From Roseomonas aerilata DSM 19363 (GTDB taxonomy: Bacteria; Pseudomonadota; Alphaproteobacteria; Acetobacterales; Acetobacteraceae), in contig NZ_JONP01000001.1 of the NCBI RefSeq assembly GCF_000711725.1, forward strand, positions 372,001-436,000: a stretch of DNA of 64,000 nucleotides, read 5' to 3'. The notes under the pieces were generated by a model that ran no database searches, had not been told where the DNA came from, and saw only the letters and a list, made by a program, of their open reading frames with translations. The position numbers and the translations under genes were made by a program. Shown in pieces: positions 34,920 through 44,194 of the stretch. Numbering within the stretch: the first letter of the stretch is position 1; each line of letters opens with the position of its first letter.

Positions 34920-35429
34920 TCAGTTCTTGCCCTGAAGATGGGCCTCGATCATCCAGAGGGACTTGTCGACCACGCGGGAGACCTGGGTGAGGAGGTCCGA
35001 GGTATCGGCGTCGCCGGCCTCGTCCGTGGTGTCGATGCCCTCGCGGAGGGCCTTGGCGAGTTCGGCATAGCGCTCGGCGAGAGCCTGGCAGTGATCCAGC
35101 CCGTCGAGGAGCTTCGCGTCGTAGGGCGTCAGGCGGGTGCGGGAGCCGACACCCTGGGTCGTGCCGTCGGGGATGCCGCCCAGCTGCACGGCGCGCTCGG
35201 CCAGCTCGTCCGACTGCTCCGAGAGGAGGCCGTAGAACTCCTCGAACATCTTGTGCAGGCCGTAGAAGTGGCTGCCCTTGACGTTCCAGTGGGCCTGGCG
35301 GGTCGCGTTGGTGGCGTCGATCGTGTCCGCCAGAACCGCGTTCAGCGTGGCGATGCTGACCGCCTTGGCGTTGCCGGGGGTGTCGTTCCGGGTGTCGAGC
35401 TGGACCTTGTCGGACTGGGTCTTGGCCAT
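34920..35429 (-). CDS. dps: Dps-family ferritin-like DNA-protection protein
   Basis: A 169-residue Dps protein that oxidises and stores iron and shields DNA in stress. The ferroxidase motif HWNVKGSHFYGLHKMFEEFY is at about residues 44-63, with its His, Asp/Glu ligands shared between subunits. The lysine-bearing N-terminus MAKTQSDKVQ is the likely DNA-contacting tail. AAGGAGT sits before the ATG at 35429. The 257-bp region upstream is shared with the divergent FAH gene; I saw no clear OxyR or Fur site in it. Confidence 0.92.
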   Translation of the reverse strand: MAKTQSDKVQLDTRNDTPGNAKAVSIATLNAVLADTIDATNATRQAHWNVKGSHFYGLHKMFEEFYGLLSEQSDELAERAVQLGGIPDGTTQGVGSRTRLTPYDAKLLDGLDHCQALAERYAELAKALREGIDTTDEAGDADTSDLLTQVSRVVDKSLWMIEAHLQGKN

Positions 35430-35686
35430 TCGGGACTCCTTCGCGTGGGCTTTGATGGCGGGCAGGATGTGGGATGCTGCCCGCGCCTGGAAAGCCGAAT
35501 GCTGATGGAGGGGGAAGGTTGCGGGCGCCGCCCTGGGCTGCCGCCGCCGCATGGCGCAGGGCAGGGCGACATGGACGGCCGTTGGGTCGCCAGGGCGGCG
35601 CTGGTTCGGCGCCTAGGGCGTGGTAGGCTCCGGGCGGGGCGGGTAGGCATTCTGCCTTGCCGGCCGATGAAACGGGAGGAACGATC

Positions 35687-36496
<810 letters not shown>

Positions 36497-36502
36497 AGCT
36501 GG

Positions 36503-36538
36503 GGCGCGGCCACCGGGCGGAAGCCCGGCGGCCACGCC
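36503..36538 (+). terminator. Hairpin after the exported FAH gene
   Basis: Two 16-base arms (36503-36518 and 36523-36538) pair at 14 of 16 positions around a GGAA loop, 6 bp after the stop. There is no T run. On the minus strand the two mismatches would be G-U pairs, so it is also stable there. Confidence 0.5.
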
Positions 36539-36730
36539 TCGTTCCTGCGGGAGGCAAGAGGGTACAGGGCGGGTTCGCGCGAGCGGCCCGGCAGGCGGAT
36601 CGCATCGTCTCCTGTGGCCCGTGAAGGCGCTTTTTCCTCCCTGGCAGTCCGTTGCGGCAGCCGTGACATTCCCGCGATGCCGTGGCGGCCAATCTTGTTG
36701 CCGGATGAATCCTCGGGCTAGGGGAGGTGC

Positions 36731-37064
36731 ATGACCCTCTTGGTCCTTTTCGCCACGGATTATCTTGACGTGGCGCAGGGCAATGGCGGGGGTGAGCGGA
36801 ACACGCATGAGCTGTGCCTCGCCTTCCAGGCCGCGGGCGACGAGCCGGCGGTCTCCTGCGACCTGCGGATGAATGGATCTCTCCTCGTCTGGTCGAGCCG
36901 ACTGCGGCGGAAGCTGGCGCCCGGGCGCGAGTACAGCCGGGATCGCAGCCTCGGCTATCTGGCCTGCCGCGGCTGAGACCAATCGCGCATCGGCGAGTTT
37001 GTGGCGCGCTTCCGGCCGGACGTCGTCGTGGTGCGGCCGACCCATCCGGAGCCGCTGATACCGG
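36731..37064 (+). pseudogene. Glycosyltransferase (GT4-like) N-terminal remnant with internal stop
   Basis: The frame reads MTLLVLFATDYLDVAQGNGG and then GERNTHELCLAFQAAGDEP, a GT4-type glycosyltransferase start. It is stopped by TGA at 36974, but the same frame continues as DQSRIGEFVARFRPDVVVV and HPEPLIPAL, which is good protein. The stop probably replaced a TGG. After about 37064 the homology breaks off into a second, different glycosyltransferase in another frame. GGGGAGG upstream of the ATG is still intact. The gene is dead or makes an 81-residue peptide. Confidence 0.72.
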
Positions 37065-37719
37065 CGCTTGCCCCCACCAGCACGCGCTGGACGGCGACTT
37101 CGCCAACTGCCGGACCGACCACCAGGACCCCGTGAAGCCCGCCGTGCCCTGCTTCGAGGCGGCGGAGGCCGGGGGGCCGCCGAGTTGCAGCCCGGCGCTG
37201 ACGCGCTGCATCATCCTCGACGGGCTGCATCTCGGTACCTGCCTCATCGCACGCGCCCTGATCGGAGAGCGCCGCTTCGACCCGGCCGTGCAGTTCGGCG
37301 AGGACCTGCTGTTCCTGGCCAAGCTCTCCCTTCTCGCCGGGGCGGACCGCGCGCCGGGGCTCTCCTGTCTCTGCCGGCGCGAGCATGAGAGCATGATGTA
37401 CTCGCCCGCGCTGCTGACCGACCGCTTCGCCACCGGTCCGCGCGCGGGGTACCGGGACCGGGAACTGCGGCCCTTCCGGCGCGAGTACCGCTGGGCGCTC
37501 TACGACATCTGCAAGGACCTCGCAGTGAACAACCTGCTCAACGGGCGGCGGGGTAGTGCGCTTCGCTTCGCTCTGCGGGCACTCCTTCTCGACCCGCGAG
37601 AGCTGGGCGACCTCGGGCGCTTCCTTGCCCTGCTGCCGCGCGGTCGCCACGACGACGCGCTGGCGCAGGGGGCGCGACGCTACAGCAAGCGCGAGCAGGT
37701 GGTGCTTACCGGCCTCTAG
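37065..37719 (+). pseudogene. Glycosyltransferase (GT2-like) C-terminal remnant
   Basis: From about 37065 a frame without its own start reads ALDGDFANCRTDHQDPVK, IGERRFDPAVQFGEDLLFLAKL and RREHESMMYSPALLTDRF, then runs to a normal stop at 37719. The RFD...GEDLLF block is the C-terminal acceptor part of a GT2 glycosyltransferase. It has no N-terminal nucleotide-sugar domain. It is joined directly to the GT4-like piece, so a deletion between two neighbouring glycosyltransferase genes is the simplest history. Confidence 0.7.
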
Positions 37720-37821
37720 CGGCGCGTGGCGGCGCGGATGAGGACGGCCTCCTGGCCAGCCCTCCGACGCCGCGCGCCCTCGTCCTCGACGCGAGCTTCC
37801 CTGCGCGAGGATGCTGGTGCT

Positions 37822-39177
37822 TCAGTCTTGGAAGCGGCCCTCGACCCACCGGGCGTGGGCGAAGAGCGCTGGGTCCCCCTCCGCAAAGCCGAGTATCTGG
37901 AGGCCGAGAGGCAGGCCTTCCGCCTGAAGGACAGGCAGGGTCACCACGGGCACGCCGAGCATCGAGCCGGGCACCACGAAGATCGGGTTCCCGGTGGAGC
38001 CCAGCCCGACCGGCGCGGCGCCGGGGGCGGTGACGCTGACCACCGCGTCGCAGCGGGCGGCCAGGGCGGCGTAGGCGGCACGCGCGGCGGAGCGGCGGGC
38101 GAGGAGGGCGACATAGTCGTCGCGCGTCATCTTCCGGCCGAGCTCCGCGCGCTCGTGCACAGAGGCGCTCAGGCCGGCCGGGTCGCGGTCGAGGAAGGCG
38201 CCGATGGGCCAGCGCCACTCCCAGGCATTGATCCCAAGCGTGATGTCGCGCGCCTCGGCCGTCGCCGTCTCGACCGCGGCGAGCTCAGGGCAGGTCTCGG
38301 GTTCCAGGATCTCGATACCGCCCGCGCGCAGGCGTTCGAGGGCAGCTTCCAGCGCCTCGCGGGCGGAGGGCTCCAGGCCGGACCAGCCGGCGGTGCGCAG
38401 CAGGGCGAGGCGCGCGGGGCGCTGCGCCTCGGGCGGCGAGAGTGGACCGCCGAGACCGGCATAGCCGGGATCGCCACCCACGCGCTCGGCCATGGCGCGG
38501 GCCAGCACCCAGGCATCCTCCAGGCTGGCGGCGATGGTGCCGGTGCAGCTCTGGCTGAGCATGTCGAGACTGCCGCCGCGATTGATGCCGCCGACCGTCG
38601 GCTTGAAGCCGTAGGTGCCGCAGAAGGCGGCCGGGCGGATGATGGAGCCGACCACCTGGGTGCCAAGCGCGCCCGCGACGATCCCCGCGGCCACCGCGGC
38701 GGCCGAGCCGCTGCTGCTGCCGCCGGGGGTGCGGCTCGTGTCCCAGGGATTGCGCGTGCCGCGAGGCTCGCTGCCGGCAAACTCCGTCGTCACGGTCTTG
38801 CCCAGGATCACGGCGCCCGAAGCACGCAGGGCCCAGGCGCCGGCGCCGCTGAAGCGCGGCTGGTAGCCGTCGTAGAGCGGGGAGCCCATTCCCGTGACCA
38901 TGTCGTCCGTCTCAAGGATGTCCTTCACGCCAACGGGCATGCCGTCGATCGCGGAGAGCGGTCGGTTGTCACGCCACCGGATCGTCGCCGCATCGGCCTG
39001 TCGGCGCGCGCCCTCCACATCGACGACGGTGAAGGCGCCGATGCGGGGTTCCCAGCGCTCCAGCTCCTCCAGGCACTCCTCGAGGAAGGCGCGCGGGGTG
39101 TCGGCGCCCGCGGAGAAGCCGCCGCTGCGCGACAGGAAGGGACGCCGCCGCGGTGTCGCCGAGGGGATGCTGTCCAT
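37822..39177 (-). CDS. Amidase (amidase-signature family)
   Basis: A 451-residue hydrolase with the Ser-cisSer-Lys triad. The lysine is in MPVGVKDILETDDM near residue 82, the glycine-serine signature is TPGGSSSGSAAAVAAG, and the nucleophile is in GTQVVGSIIRPAAFCGTYGFKPT, quoted here as its parts GTQVVGSIIRP and AFCGTYGFKPT. The family cleaves amides, including Glu-tRNA and aryl or alkyl amides; the context here is catabolic. AAGGAGTGCAAGC precedes the ATG at 39177. It is divergent from an ABC importer operon. Confidence 0.92.
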   Translation of the reverse strand: MDSIPSATPRRRPFLSRSGGFSAGADTPRAFLEECLEELERWEPRIGAFTVVDVEGARRQADAATIRWRDNRPLSAIDGMPVGVKDILETDDMVTGMGSPLYDGYQPRFSGAGAWALRASGAVILGKTVTTEFAGSEPRGTRNPWDTSRTPGGSSSGSAAAVAAGIVAGALGTQVVGSIIRPAAFCGTYGFKPTVGGINRGGSLDMLSQSCTGTIAASLEDAWVLARAMAERVGGDPGYAGLGGPLSPPEAQRPARLALLRTAGWSGLEPSAREALEAALERLRAGGIEILEPETCPELAAVETATAEARDITLGINAWEWRWPIGAFLDRDPAGLSASVHERAELGRKMTRDDYVALLARRSAARAAYAALAARCDAVVSVTAPGAAPVGLGSTGNPIFVVPGSMLGVPVVTLPVLQAEGLPLGLQILGFAEGDPALFAHARWVEGRFQD

Positions 39178-39338
39178 GCTTGCACTCCTTAAGGAAGGCG
39201 GACCCGTCCGAAGCCCCTGCCACGGCAATGCGCCGGGACCTCTCGCCCGGGAGGATAGGGCCCCGGGAGGATAGGGCACGGAGCGCGCGGAGCAATTGCC
39301 GTGCCCCGGACCTGACGCGGCAAGCGGGCGCGGCCACG

Positions 39339-39362
39339 GAACGATCGTTCGAGCCCGAACGA
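39339..39362. promoter_or_regulatory. Palindromic site upstream of the ABC importer operon
   Basis: GAACGATCGTTC (39339-39350) is a perfect 12-bp palindrome. It overlaps a second inverted repeat, TCGTTCG-N4-CGAACGA (39345-39362). It lies about 71 bp upstream of the ATPase start. No regulator gene is adjacent. Confidence 0.45.
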
Positions 39363-39432
39363 ACGGCACGCATATTGCAACGCCGCGGACGGGCCTTGGC
39401 GCAGCCTTGCCAGGCCGGGTGAGGAGTGCTGC

Positions 39433-40230
39433 GTGATGCGAACGCCTCCGAAGGTGGAACTCCGTGCCGTCCACCACCGCTTCCTCCGTCCCGACGGAAG
39501 CGTCTTCACCGCGCTGGACGGCGTCGATCTCGCTGTGGCGCCCGGAACATTCGTCAGCCTGATCGGGCCGTCCGGCTGCGGGAAGAGCACGATCTTCAAT
39601 GCGGTGGCGGGGCTGCTGACGCCGAGCGACGGAGTCGTCGTGATCGATGGCCAGGACGCGACAGGCACCATCGGCCGCGTCGGCTACATGCTGCAGAAGG
39701 ACCTTTTGCTGCCCTGGCGCACGGTACTCGACAACATCATCCTTGGTCTCGAAATCCGTGGCGCCTCCGTCAGCGAGGCTCGCGCCTACGCGCTGCCTTA
39801 CCTGCACCGCTACGGGCTGGGCGGCTTCGAGAATGCCTATCCTGCCTCTCTTTCGGGCGGCATGCGCCAGCGTGCGGCGCTTCTGCGCACCTTACTTTTC
39901 GACAGTGAGATCGTGCTGCTTGACGAGCCCTTCGGCGCGCTGGACGCGCAGACGCGCGGGCGCATGCAGGAGTGGCTGCTTCAAATCTGGCAGGACTTCA
40001 GGAAGACCGTGATTTTCGTCACCCACGATGTGGAGGAGGCGGTCTACCTCTCCGATGTGATCCACGTCATGGCGGCCCGACCCGGGCGTGTCGTGGCGAC
40101 GCTGGAGGTGCCGCTTCGGCGCCCGCGACCACGCAGCCTGGCCCTCACGTCCGAATTCAGCGCCATCCGGGAGCGCTGTCTTGATCTGCTCGGGCATGGT
40201 GCAAGTGCCCACGCCGAGGAGGAGGCATGA
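39433..40230 (+). CDS. ABC importer ATPase (nitrate/sulfonate/taurine type)
   Basis: A 265-residue ATPase. Walker A is IGPSGCGKST, the Q-loop is MLQKDLLLPWR, the signature is SLSGGMRQRAAL, Walker B is EIVLLDEPFGALD and the H-loop histidine is in VIFVTHDVEEAVYL. The spacing and DPWR/LLPWR box fit the SsuB/TauB group. The frame opens at GTG 39433 followed by ATG 39436. It is first in the operon ATPase, permease, receptor, isochorismatase. Confidence 0.94.
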   Translation: MMRTPPKVELRAVHHRFLRPDGSVFTALDGVDLAVAPGTFVSLIGPSGCGKSTIFNAVAGLLTPSDGVVVIDGQDATGTIGRVGYMLQKDLLLPWRTVLDNIILGLEIRGASVSEARAYALPYLHRYGLGGFENAYPASLSGGMRQRAALLRTLLFDSEIVLLDEPFGALDAQTRGRMQEWLLQIWQDFRKTVIFVTHDVEEAVYLSDVIHVMAARPGRVVATLEVPLRRPRPRSLALTSEFSAIRERCLDLLGHGASAHAEEEA

Positions 40231-41105
40231 GCGAGGTAGCGAGCGGCCGGGCTGGCGCGGCGCCCGGCGGGGCGCTTTCCAGTGTCGGCGCGCCGCCCAG
40301 GCCGAAGCTTTCGCCCTTCCGGGTGCGCCGCCTGCCGCGGGAGAGGATCTGGCCGGCCTGGCTGATCGTGCTCTTCCAGGTTGGGCTGCTCGTCGCGCTG
40401 GTGGGCGGTTGGGAGTATGCGGCCGCGACGGGAGCGCTGGACGCCTTCTTCTGGTCGCGCCCTTCTGCCGTTGCCGAGACGATGGTCGTCTTCTTCCGCG
40501 ACGGCGATGCCTTGACCGATGCCTGGTACACGGCGCGCGCAACGCTGCTCGGCTTCATTCTTGGCACTGCCCTGGGCACCGCCTGGGGTCTCTCCTTCTG
40601 GTGGTCGCGCAACTACGCCGCGATCGTGCAGCCTTACATCATCTGCTTCGAATCAATTCCTAAACTGGCTCTTGCCCCGCTGGTCATCCTCGTCTTCGGC
40701 ATCGGGCTCGCGTCGAAGGTCGCGCTTGGTATGGCACTGACGGTGATCGTCTCCGCCCTGACGACCTATTCCGGTGTGAAAGCGGTGGATGCCGATCATG
40801 AGCGGCTCATGTACTCGCTCGGTGCCTCACGCTGGCAGGTGTTCAGCAAGCTTGTCGTGCCGGCCTGTCTCCCCTGGGGCATTTCGGTGCTCCGGGTGAA
40901 CATCGGGTTGGCCCTGACCGGCGCGGTGGTGGGAGAGTTTATCTCGTCCCAGCACGGGCTCGGGCGCGCCATCCTCTACGCAGGGCAGACCTACGAGATC
41001 GCCCTGGTGTGGTGCGCCGTGACCGTGCTCTCGGCCATGTCGGTTGTCATGTACCTCGCGGTCAGCTGGCTCGAGCGCCTGCTGCTGAAGCATGTTCGCC
41101 ACTGA
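40227..41105 (+). CDS. ABC importer permease (SsuC/TauC type)
   Basis: A 292-residue membrane protein with about six helices and the BPD-permease EAA loop (DADHERLMYSLGASRWQVFSKLVVP, ending in the contact region for the ATPase). The N-terminal 45 residues are a cytosolic Arg/Pro-rich extension. The ATG overlaps the ATPase stop (ATGA) and has GAGGAGG upstream. Confidence 0.93.
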   Translation: MSEVASGRAGAAPGGALSSVGAPPRPKLSPFRVRRLPRERIWPAWLIVLFQVGLLVALVGGWEYAAATGALDAFFWSRPSAVAETMVVFFRDGDALTDAWYTARATLLGFILGTALGTAWGLSFWWSRNYAAIVQPYIICFESIPKLALAPLVILVFGIGLASKVALGMALTVIVSALTTYSGVKAVDADHERLMYSLGASRWQVFSKLVVPACLPWGISVLRVNIGLALTGAVVGEFISSQHGLGRAILYAGQTYEIALVWCAVTVLSAMSVVMYLAVSWLERLLLKHVRH

Positions 41106-41119
41106 AGGAGAACCAGGCG

Positions 41120-42115
41120 ATGCTCGACCTTCCCACCCGGCGCGGCCTGCTTGGCGCTGCCTCCGTCCTTGCGGCGCCGCGTCTTGCTCGGGCACAGGCG
41201 CGTGAGATCATCGTGGCCGAGCCGGGGCACCTCGTCGGCTATCTGCCGCTCTACCTCGCAAGCCACAAGGGCTACTTCGCGGAGGAGGGCCTCTCGCTCA
41301 AGGTGCTGACTGTGGAGGGAGGCGCCTCGCACACCAACGCCGTGCTCACGCGGCAGGCGTTTGCCTTCATCGGCGGCCCCGAGCACAACGCTTTCGCCAA
41401 GGCCCGCGGCGCGGAGTTGCGCGCCGTGTGCAACGTGGTGGACCGTGGCAACGTCTACTTCGTGGCACGCAAGGGCCTGGCCCCGCAAGGACGTGATTTC
41501 ACGAGCTTCGTGCGCGGCAGGACGATCGCGACCGGCCTCTACGGCGGCACGCCAAACTCGATCACGCGCTATCTCCTCGGCGAATGGAAGCTTGACGCCC
41601 GGCGCGACGCGACGCTGAGCGAGTTGGCGACCGCGCCAATCATGGCCGCCGTTCGCGCGCGCGCTGCCGAGATCGCGGTCGTCAGCGAGCCAATGGTGAC
41701 GCAGGGGCTGCGCGCGGGATTGTGGGACGAGCCCTGGCTGAACGTGCCCAAGGAACTCGGCCCTTACGCCTATTCCACGCTCAACATCCGCCAGGACAGC
41801 ATCCAGTCTGAGCCGCGCGTGGTGGAGGGCTTCGTGCGTGCCGTCGCGCGCGGGCTGAAAGCGGCTTATGCCGATCCAGCGGAAGCCGCGACTTTCGCAC
41901 GCCGCGAGTGGCCGACGGCACCGCTTGAGGACCTGAAGGCGACGCTGGACCGCACCTTTGCGGACGAGCTCTGGAGCCACGACGGCAGCATCAGCGAGGC
42001 TTCCTGGACCACCGGACACCGGGTGGTGCGCGCCGCCGACATCCTGAAGAGCGATGTTGCCTATGACGGCATCATCGACATGCAGTTCCAGCGGCAGGTC
42101 GCCGCGTCGCTCTGA
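41120..42115 (+). CDS. ABC importer substrate-binding protein (NMT1/SsuA type)
   Basis: A 331-residue periplasmic protein with a Tat-like signal (LPTRRGLLGAASVLAAP, cut near ARAQ). Typical stretches are GYLPLYLASHKGYFAEEGL, VEGGASHTNAVLTRQAFAF and GRTIATGLYGGTPNS. NMT1-like proteins bind pyrimidines, sulfonates, nitrate or aromatic acids. The isochorismatase-family amidohydrolase next door suggests a nitrogen compound such as an amide. AAGGAG precedes the ATG at 41120. Confidence 0.92.
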   Translation: MLDLPTRRGLLGAASVLAAPRLARAQAREIIVAEPGHLVGYLPLYLASHKGYFAEEGLSLKVLTVEGGASHTNAVLTRQAFAFIGGPEHNAFAKARGAELRAVCNVVDRGNVYFVARKGLAPQGRDFTSFVRGRTIATGLYGGTPNSITRYLLGEWKLDARRDATLSELATAPIMAAVRARAAEIAVVSEPMVTQGLRAGLWDEPWLNVPKELGPYAYSTLNIRQDSIQSEPRVVEGFVRAVARGLKAAYADPAEAATFARREWPTAPLEDLKATLDRTFADELWSHDGSISEASWTTGHRVVRAADILKSDVAYDGIIDMQFQRQVAASL

Positions 42116-42130
42116 GCGAGGAGGAAGAGG

Positions 42131-42904
42131 TTGAGCAGCACCAAAGAACCTGTTTGGAACCAGTTCCTGACCGAGCGGGACAAGCAGGTCTTCTCGGCCG
42201 CCGGCTACGGCGCACGGCAGGGCTTCGGGAAACGGCCAGCCCTCCTGATCATCGACGTGAACTACAATTTCTGTGGCGACAAACGGGAGCCGATCCTTGA
42301 ATCAATCAAGCGTTGGCGGAATTCCTGCGGCGAGGAGGCATGGGACGGGGTGGCTGCGATTGCAAAGCTCGTCGAGGCCTGCCGTGCTAAGGGTCTGCCC
42401 ATCATCTACACCACCGGAGACAAGCGCGCCGACAACTGGGACGCGGGTTCCTGGGCATGGAAGAACCGGCGCAACGGCGAGGCGCCCCGAGTGCCGGTGA
42501 GCAATCGCGACGGCAACGACGTCGTCGATGAGATCGCACCGGGCCCACAGGACATCGTCATCCGCAAGCTCAAGCCGTCGGGCTTCGAGGGAACGCCATT
42601 GACCTCTTTCCTGACGCTGCTCGGCGCTGACAGCGTGCTGGTGACGGGCACCACCACCTCCGGCTGCGTGCGGGCGACAGTGCTCGACGCCTTCTCCCTG
42701 AACTACCGGATCTCGGTGGTCGAGGAGGGATGCTTCGACCGCTCTCAGGCGAGCCACGCCATCAACCTTTGCGACATGCACGCGAAATACGCCGATGTAG
42801 TGCCGCTTGAGGAGACGCTTGGCTTTGTCAGTGGCCTGCCGGACGGGCTGTTTGAGCTGCCCTCGGGCGCTGGAATGCGGCCGATGGGCGTCGCTGCGGA
42901 GTAG
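42131..42904 (+). CDS. Isochorismatase-family amidohydrolase
   Basis: A 257-residue cysteine hydrolase like N-carbamoylsarcosine amidase or maleamate amidase. The triad is the Asp in LLIIDVNYNF, the Lys in IRKLKPSGFEGTPL and the Cys in TGTTTSGCVRATVLDAF, preceded by the usual cis-peptide region. The start is a TTG at 42131 behind GAGGAAGAGG. It is the last gene of the ABC operon, so it probably hydrolyses the imported amide or carbamoyl compound to release ammonia. A strong terminator follows. Confidence 0.9.
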   Translation: MSSTKEPVWNQFLTERDKQVFSAAGYGARQGFGKRPALLIIDVNYNFCGDKREPILESIKRWRNSCGEEAWDGVAAIAKLVEACRAKGLPIIYTTGDKRADNWDAGSWAWKNRRNGEAPRVPVSNRDGNDVVDEIAPGPQDIVIRKLKPSGFEGTPLTSFLTLLGADSVLVTGTTTSGCVRATVLDAFSLNYRISVVEEGCFDRSQASHAINLCDMHAKYADVVPLEETLGFVSGLPDGLFELPSGAGMRPMGVAAE

Positions 42905-42916
42905 GAAGGAAAGGGC

Positions 42917-42944
42917 GGCAGGGCGAGGCGATCCTCGCCCTGCC
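42917..42944 (+). terminator. Terminator of the ABC/isochorismatase operon
   Basis: GGCAGGGCGAGG and CCTCGCCCTGCC form a perfect 12-bp stem with a CGAT loop, 12 bp after the stop. It also sits just past the end of the opposing pseudogene, so it could serve both strands. Confidence 0.7.
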
Positions 42945-42953
42945 TGGGCGATC

Positions 42954-43570
42954 CTACCGCACTGCAGTCCCGGCCATAGCCGCGTTCCAGTAGGTGGGAT
43001 CGCAGTACCGTGTCACCTCGGACAGGTTCTTCGGCGAGGCGGCATAGCGACTGCGCAGCGCAAGGACGTTCCGCAGGCCCTCGACACTAACCTGCGCGCC
43101 ACGGAAGAAGCCCTCACGCGCGTCAAGCAGCTCGGTATAGCTCTACGAGGCAAGTTCCGACGACATACCTGGACGGTTCCGCCGCAGGATTGCAATCGCC
43201 TCCTTTCGGTTCGCCTCTTCGTAGAGCCAAGTGATGGATGCGGCATAGGCGCGGACCTAGCCGACCAGCTTTTCCGGGTTGACCGCCGCCCAGCTGCGAC
43301 GCGCGGCGGCGACGTTTCCCTGGTATGGGCCAATTACCTGCATTGCCCAGGATAGCTGGCGGAAGCCGCGCGCCTTGGCGAGGATGGCGTAGGGGCATGA
43401 CAGGATAGTGCCAATCTGCTCGCCTCGCTGCATGGCTTCCCAGCGTTGCGTCATACCTCCGACCGTCACGAGCGAGTAATCACCCTCGCGCAGCCCCTCG
43501 CGGCAAGCATCTTGCGCAGGACAAAGGCGTATCCGGTGGTGCGTGCGACACCGGAGAGATCATCCTGGTT
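42954..43570 (-). pseudogene. Decayed ABC substrate-binding protein (NMT1/SsuA type)
   Basis: On the minus strand one frame reads GLREGDYSLVTVGG, MTQRWEAMQRGEQIGT, SWAAVNPEKLVG, then an amber stop (43257-43259), VRAYAASITWLYEEANRKEA, a second amber stop (43143-43145), SYTELLDAREGFFRG and YCDPTYWNAAMAG to a final stop at 42954. Upstream the protein continues as ARTTGYAFVLRKMLAAR only after a frameshift near 43491-43500. This is the C-terminal two thirds of an NMT1-type receptor with two stops and one frameshift. It has no intact start. It faces the functional receptor operon tail to tail. Confidence 0.78.
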
Positions 43571-43650
43571 CTTGGCACATTGGTTGCCTGATCTCAGCAC
43601 CGCCGCGGCGCGAGATAGTTCGCCGAGCCCTGGCGGCGGAGGATCTGACC

Positions 43651-44121
43651 TTGCGCCGTTCCATCATTGCCGCCGCTGCTGGCACCCTGTTGCTGGCCAC
43701 AGCGGCCGTCGCCCAGCTTGCCTTCGAGAAGCGCACGATCGACAACGGGAACTGGAACAGTGGCCGGTTCGCCGACGCGGTGACGGTTCGTACCCCGGCC
43801 CGCTTCATCTACCTGTCCGGGCAGGGATCCGAAGACGAGAAGACGGGCGCCATCCTCTTTCCTGGAGATGTCGCGGCGCAATGCCGATACGCCTGGGAGA
43901 AGGTCGGCCGCATGCTCGCGCAACAGGGCGCTTCGGTTTCCGACATCGTCAAGGCCACGACCTACGTGACCGACGCACGCTTCCAGCAAACCATCGGTGA
44001 GTGCCGCCGCAACGCGATGAATGGCGCCCCGGCCACCCCGCACACCTTTCTCGTGGTGCAGGCTCTGGCCTGGCCAGGCATGCTGATGGAAGTTGACGTG
44101 GTGGCGGCCGTCGCACCATAG
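43651..44121 (+). CDS. Exported RidA/YjgF-family protein
   Basis: A 156-residue protein: a signal peptide (RRSIIAAAAGTLLLATAAVAQ) followed by a RidA domain with ARFIYLSGQGSEDEKTG, CRYAWEKVGRMLAQQGAS, DIVKATTYVTDARF and the C-terminal MLMEVDVVAAV. RidA proteins hydrolyse reactive enamines and imines, normally in the cytoplasm. The conserved arginine-bearing P-x-R motif is not plain, so activity is uncertain. The start is TTG 43651 with GGAGGATC upstream; longer frames lack both. Confidence 0.83.
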   Translation: MRRSIIAAAAGTLLLATAAVAQLAFEKRTIDNGNWNSGRFADAVTVRTPARFIYLSGQGSEDEKTGAILFPGDVAAQCRYAWEKVGRMLAQQGASVSDIVKATTYVTDARFQQTIGECRRNAMNGAPATPHTFLVVQALAWPGMLMEVDVVAAVAP

Positions 44122-44194
44122 GCCAGTCGGAGTTTGTGTGGGCCGGGTGGGCCGTCGGTGATGCGCGCGTGATGCTGCGGGGTGGACAGGCCGA

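Noticed and set aside
40227-42115. Taurine or sulfonate importer by name (tau/ssu)
   Set aside because: No sulfonate monooxygenase gene is present; the neighbour is an amidohydrolase, so the ligand is left open.
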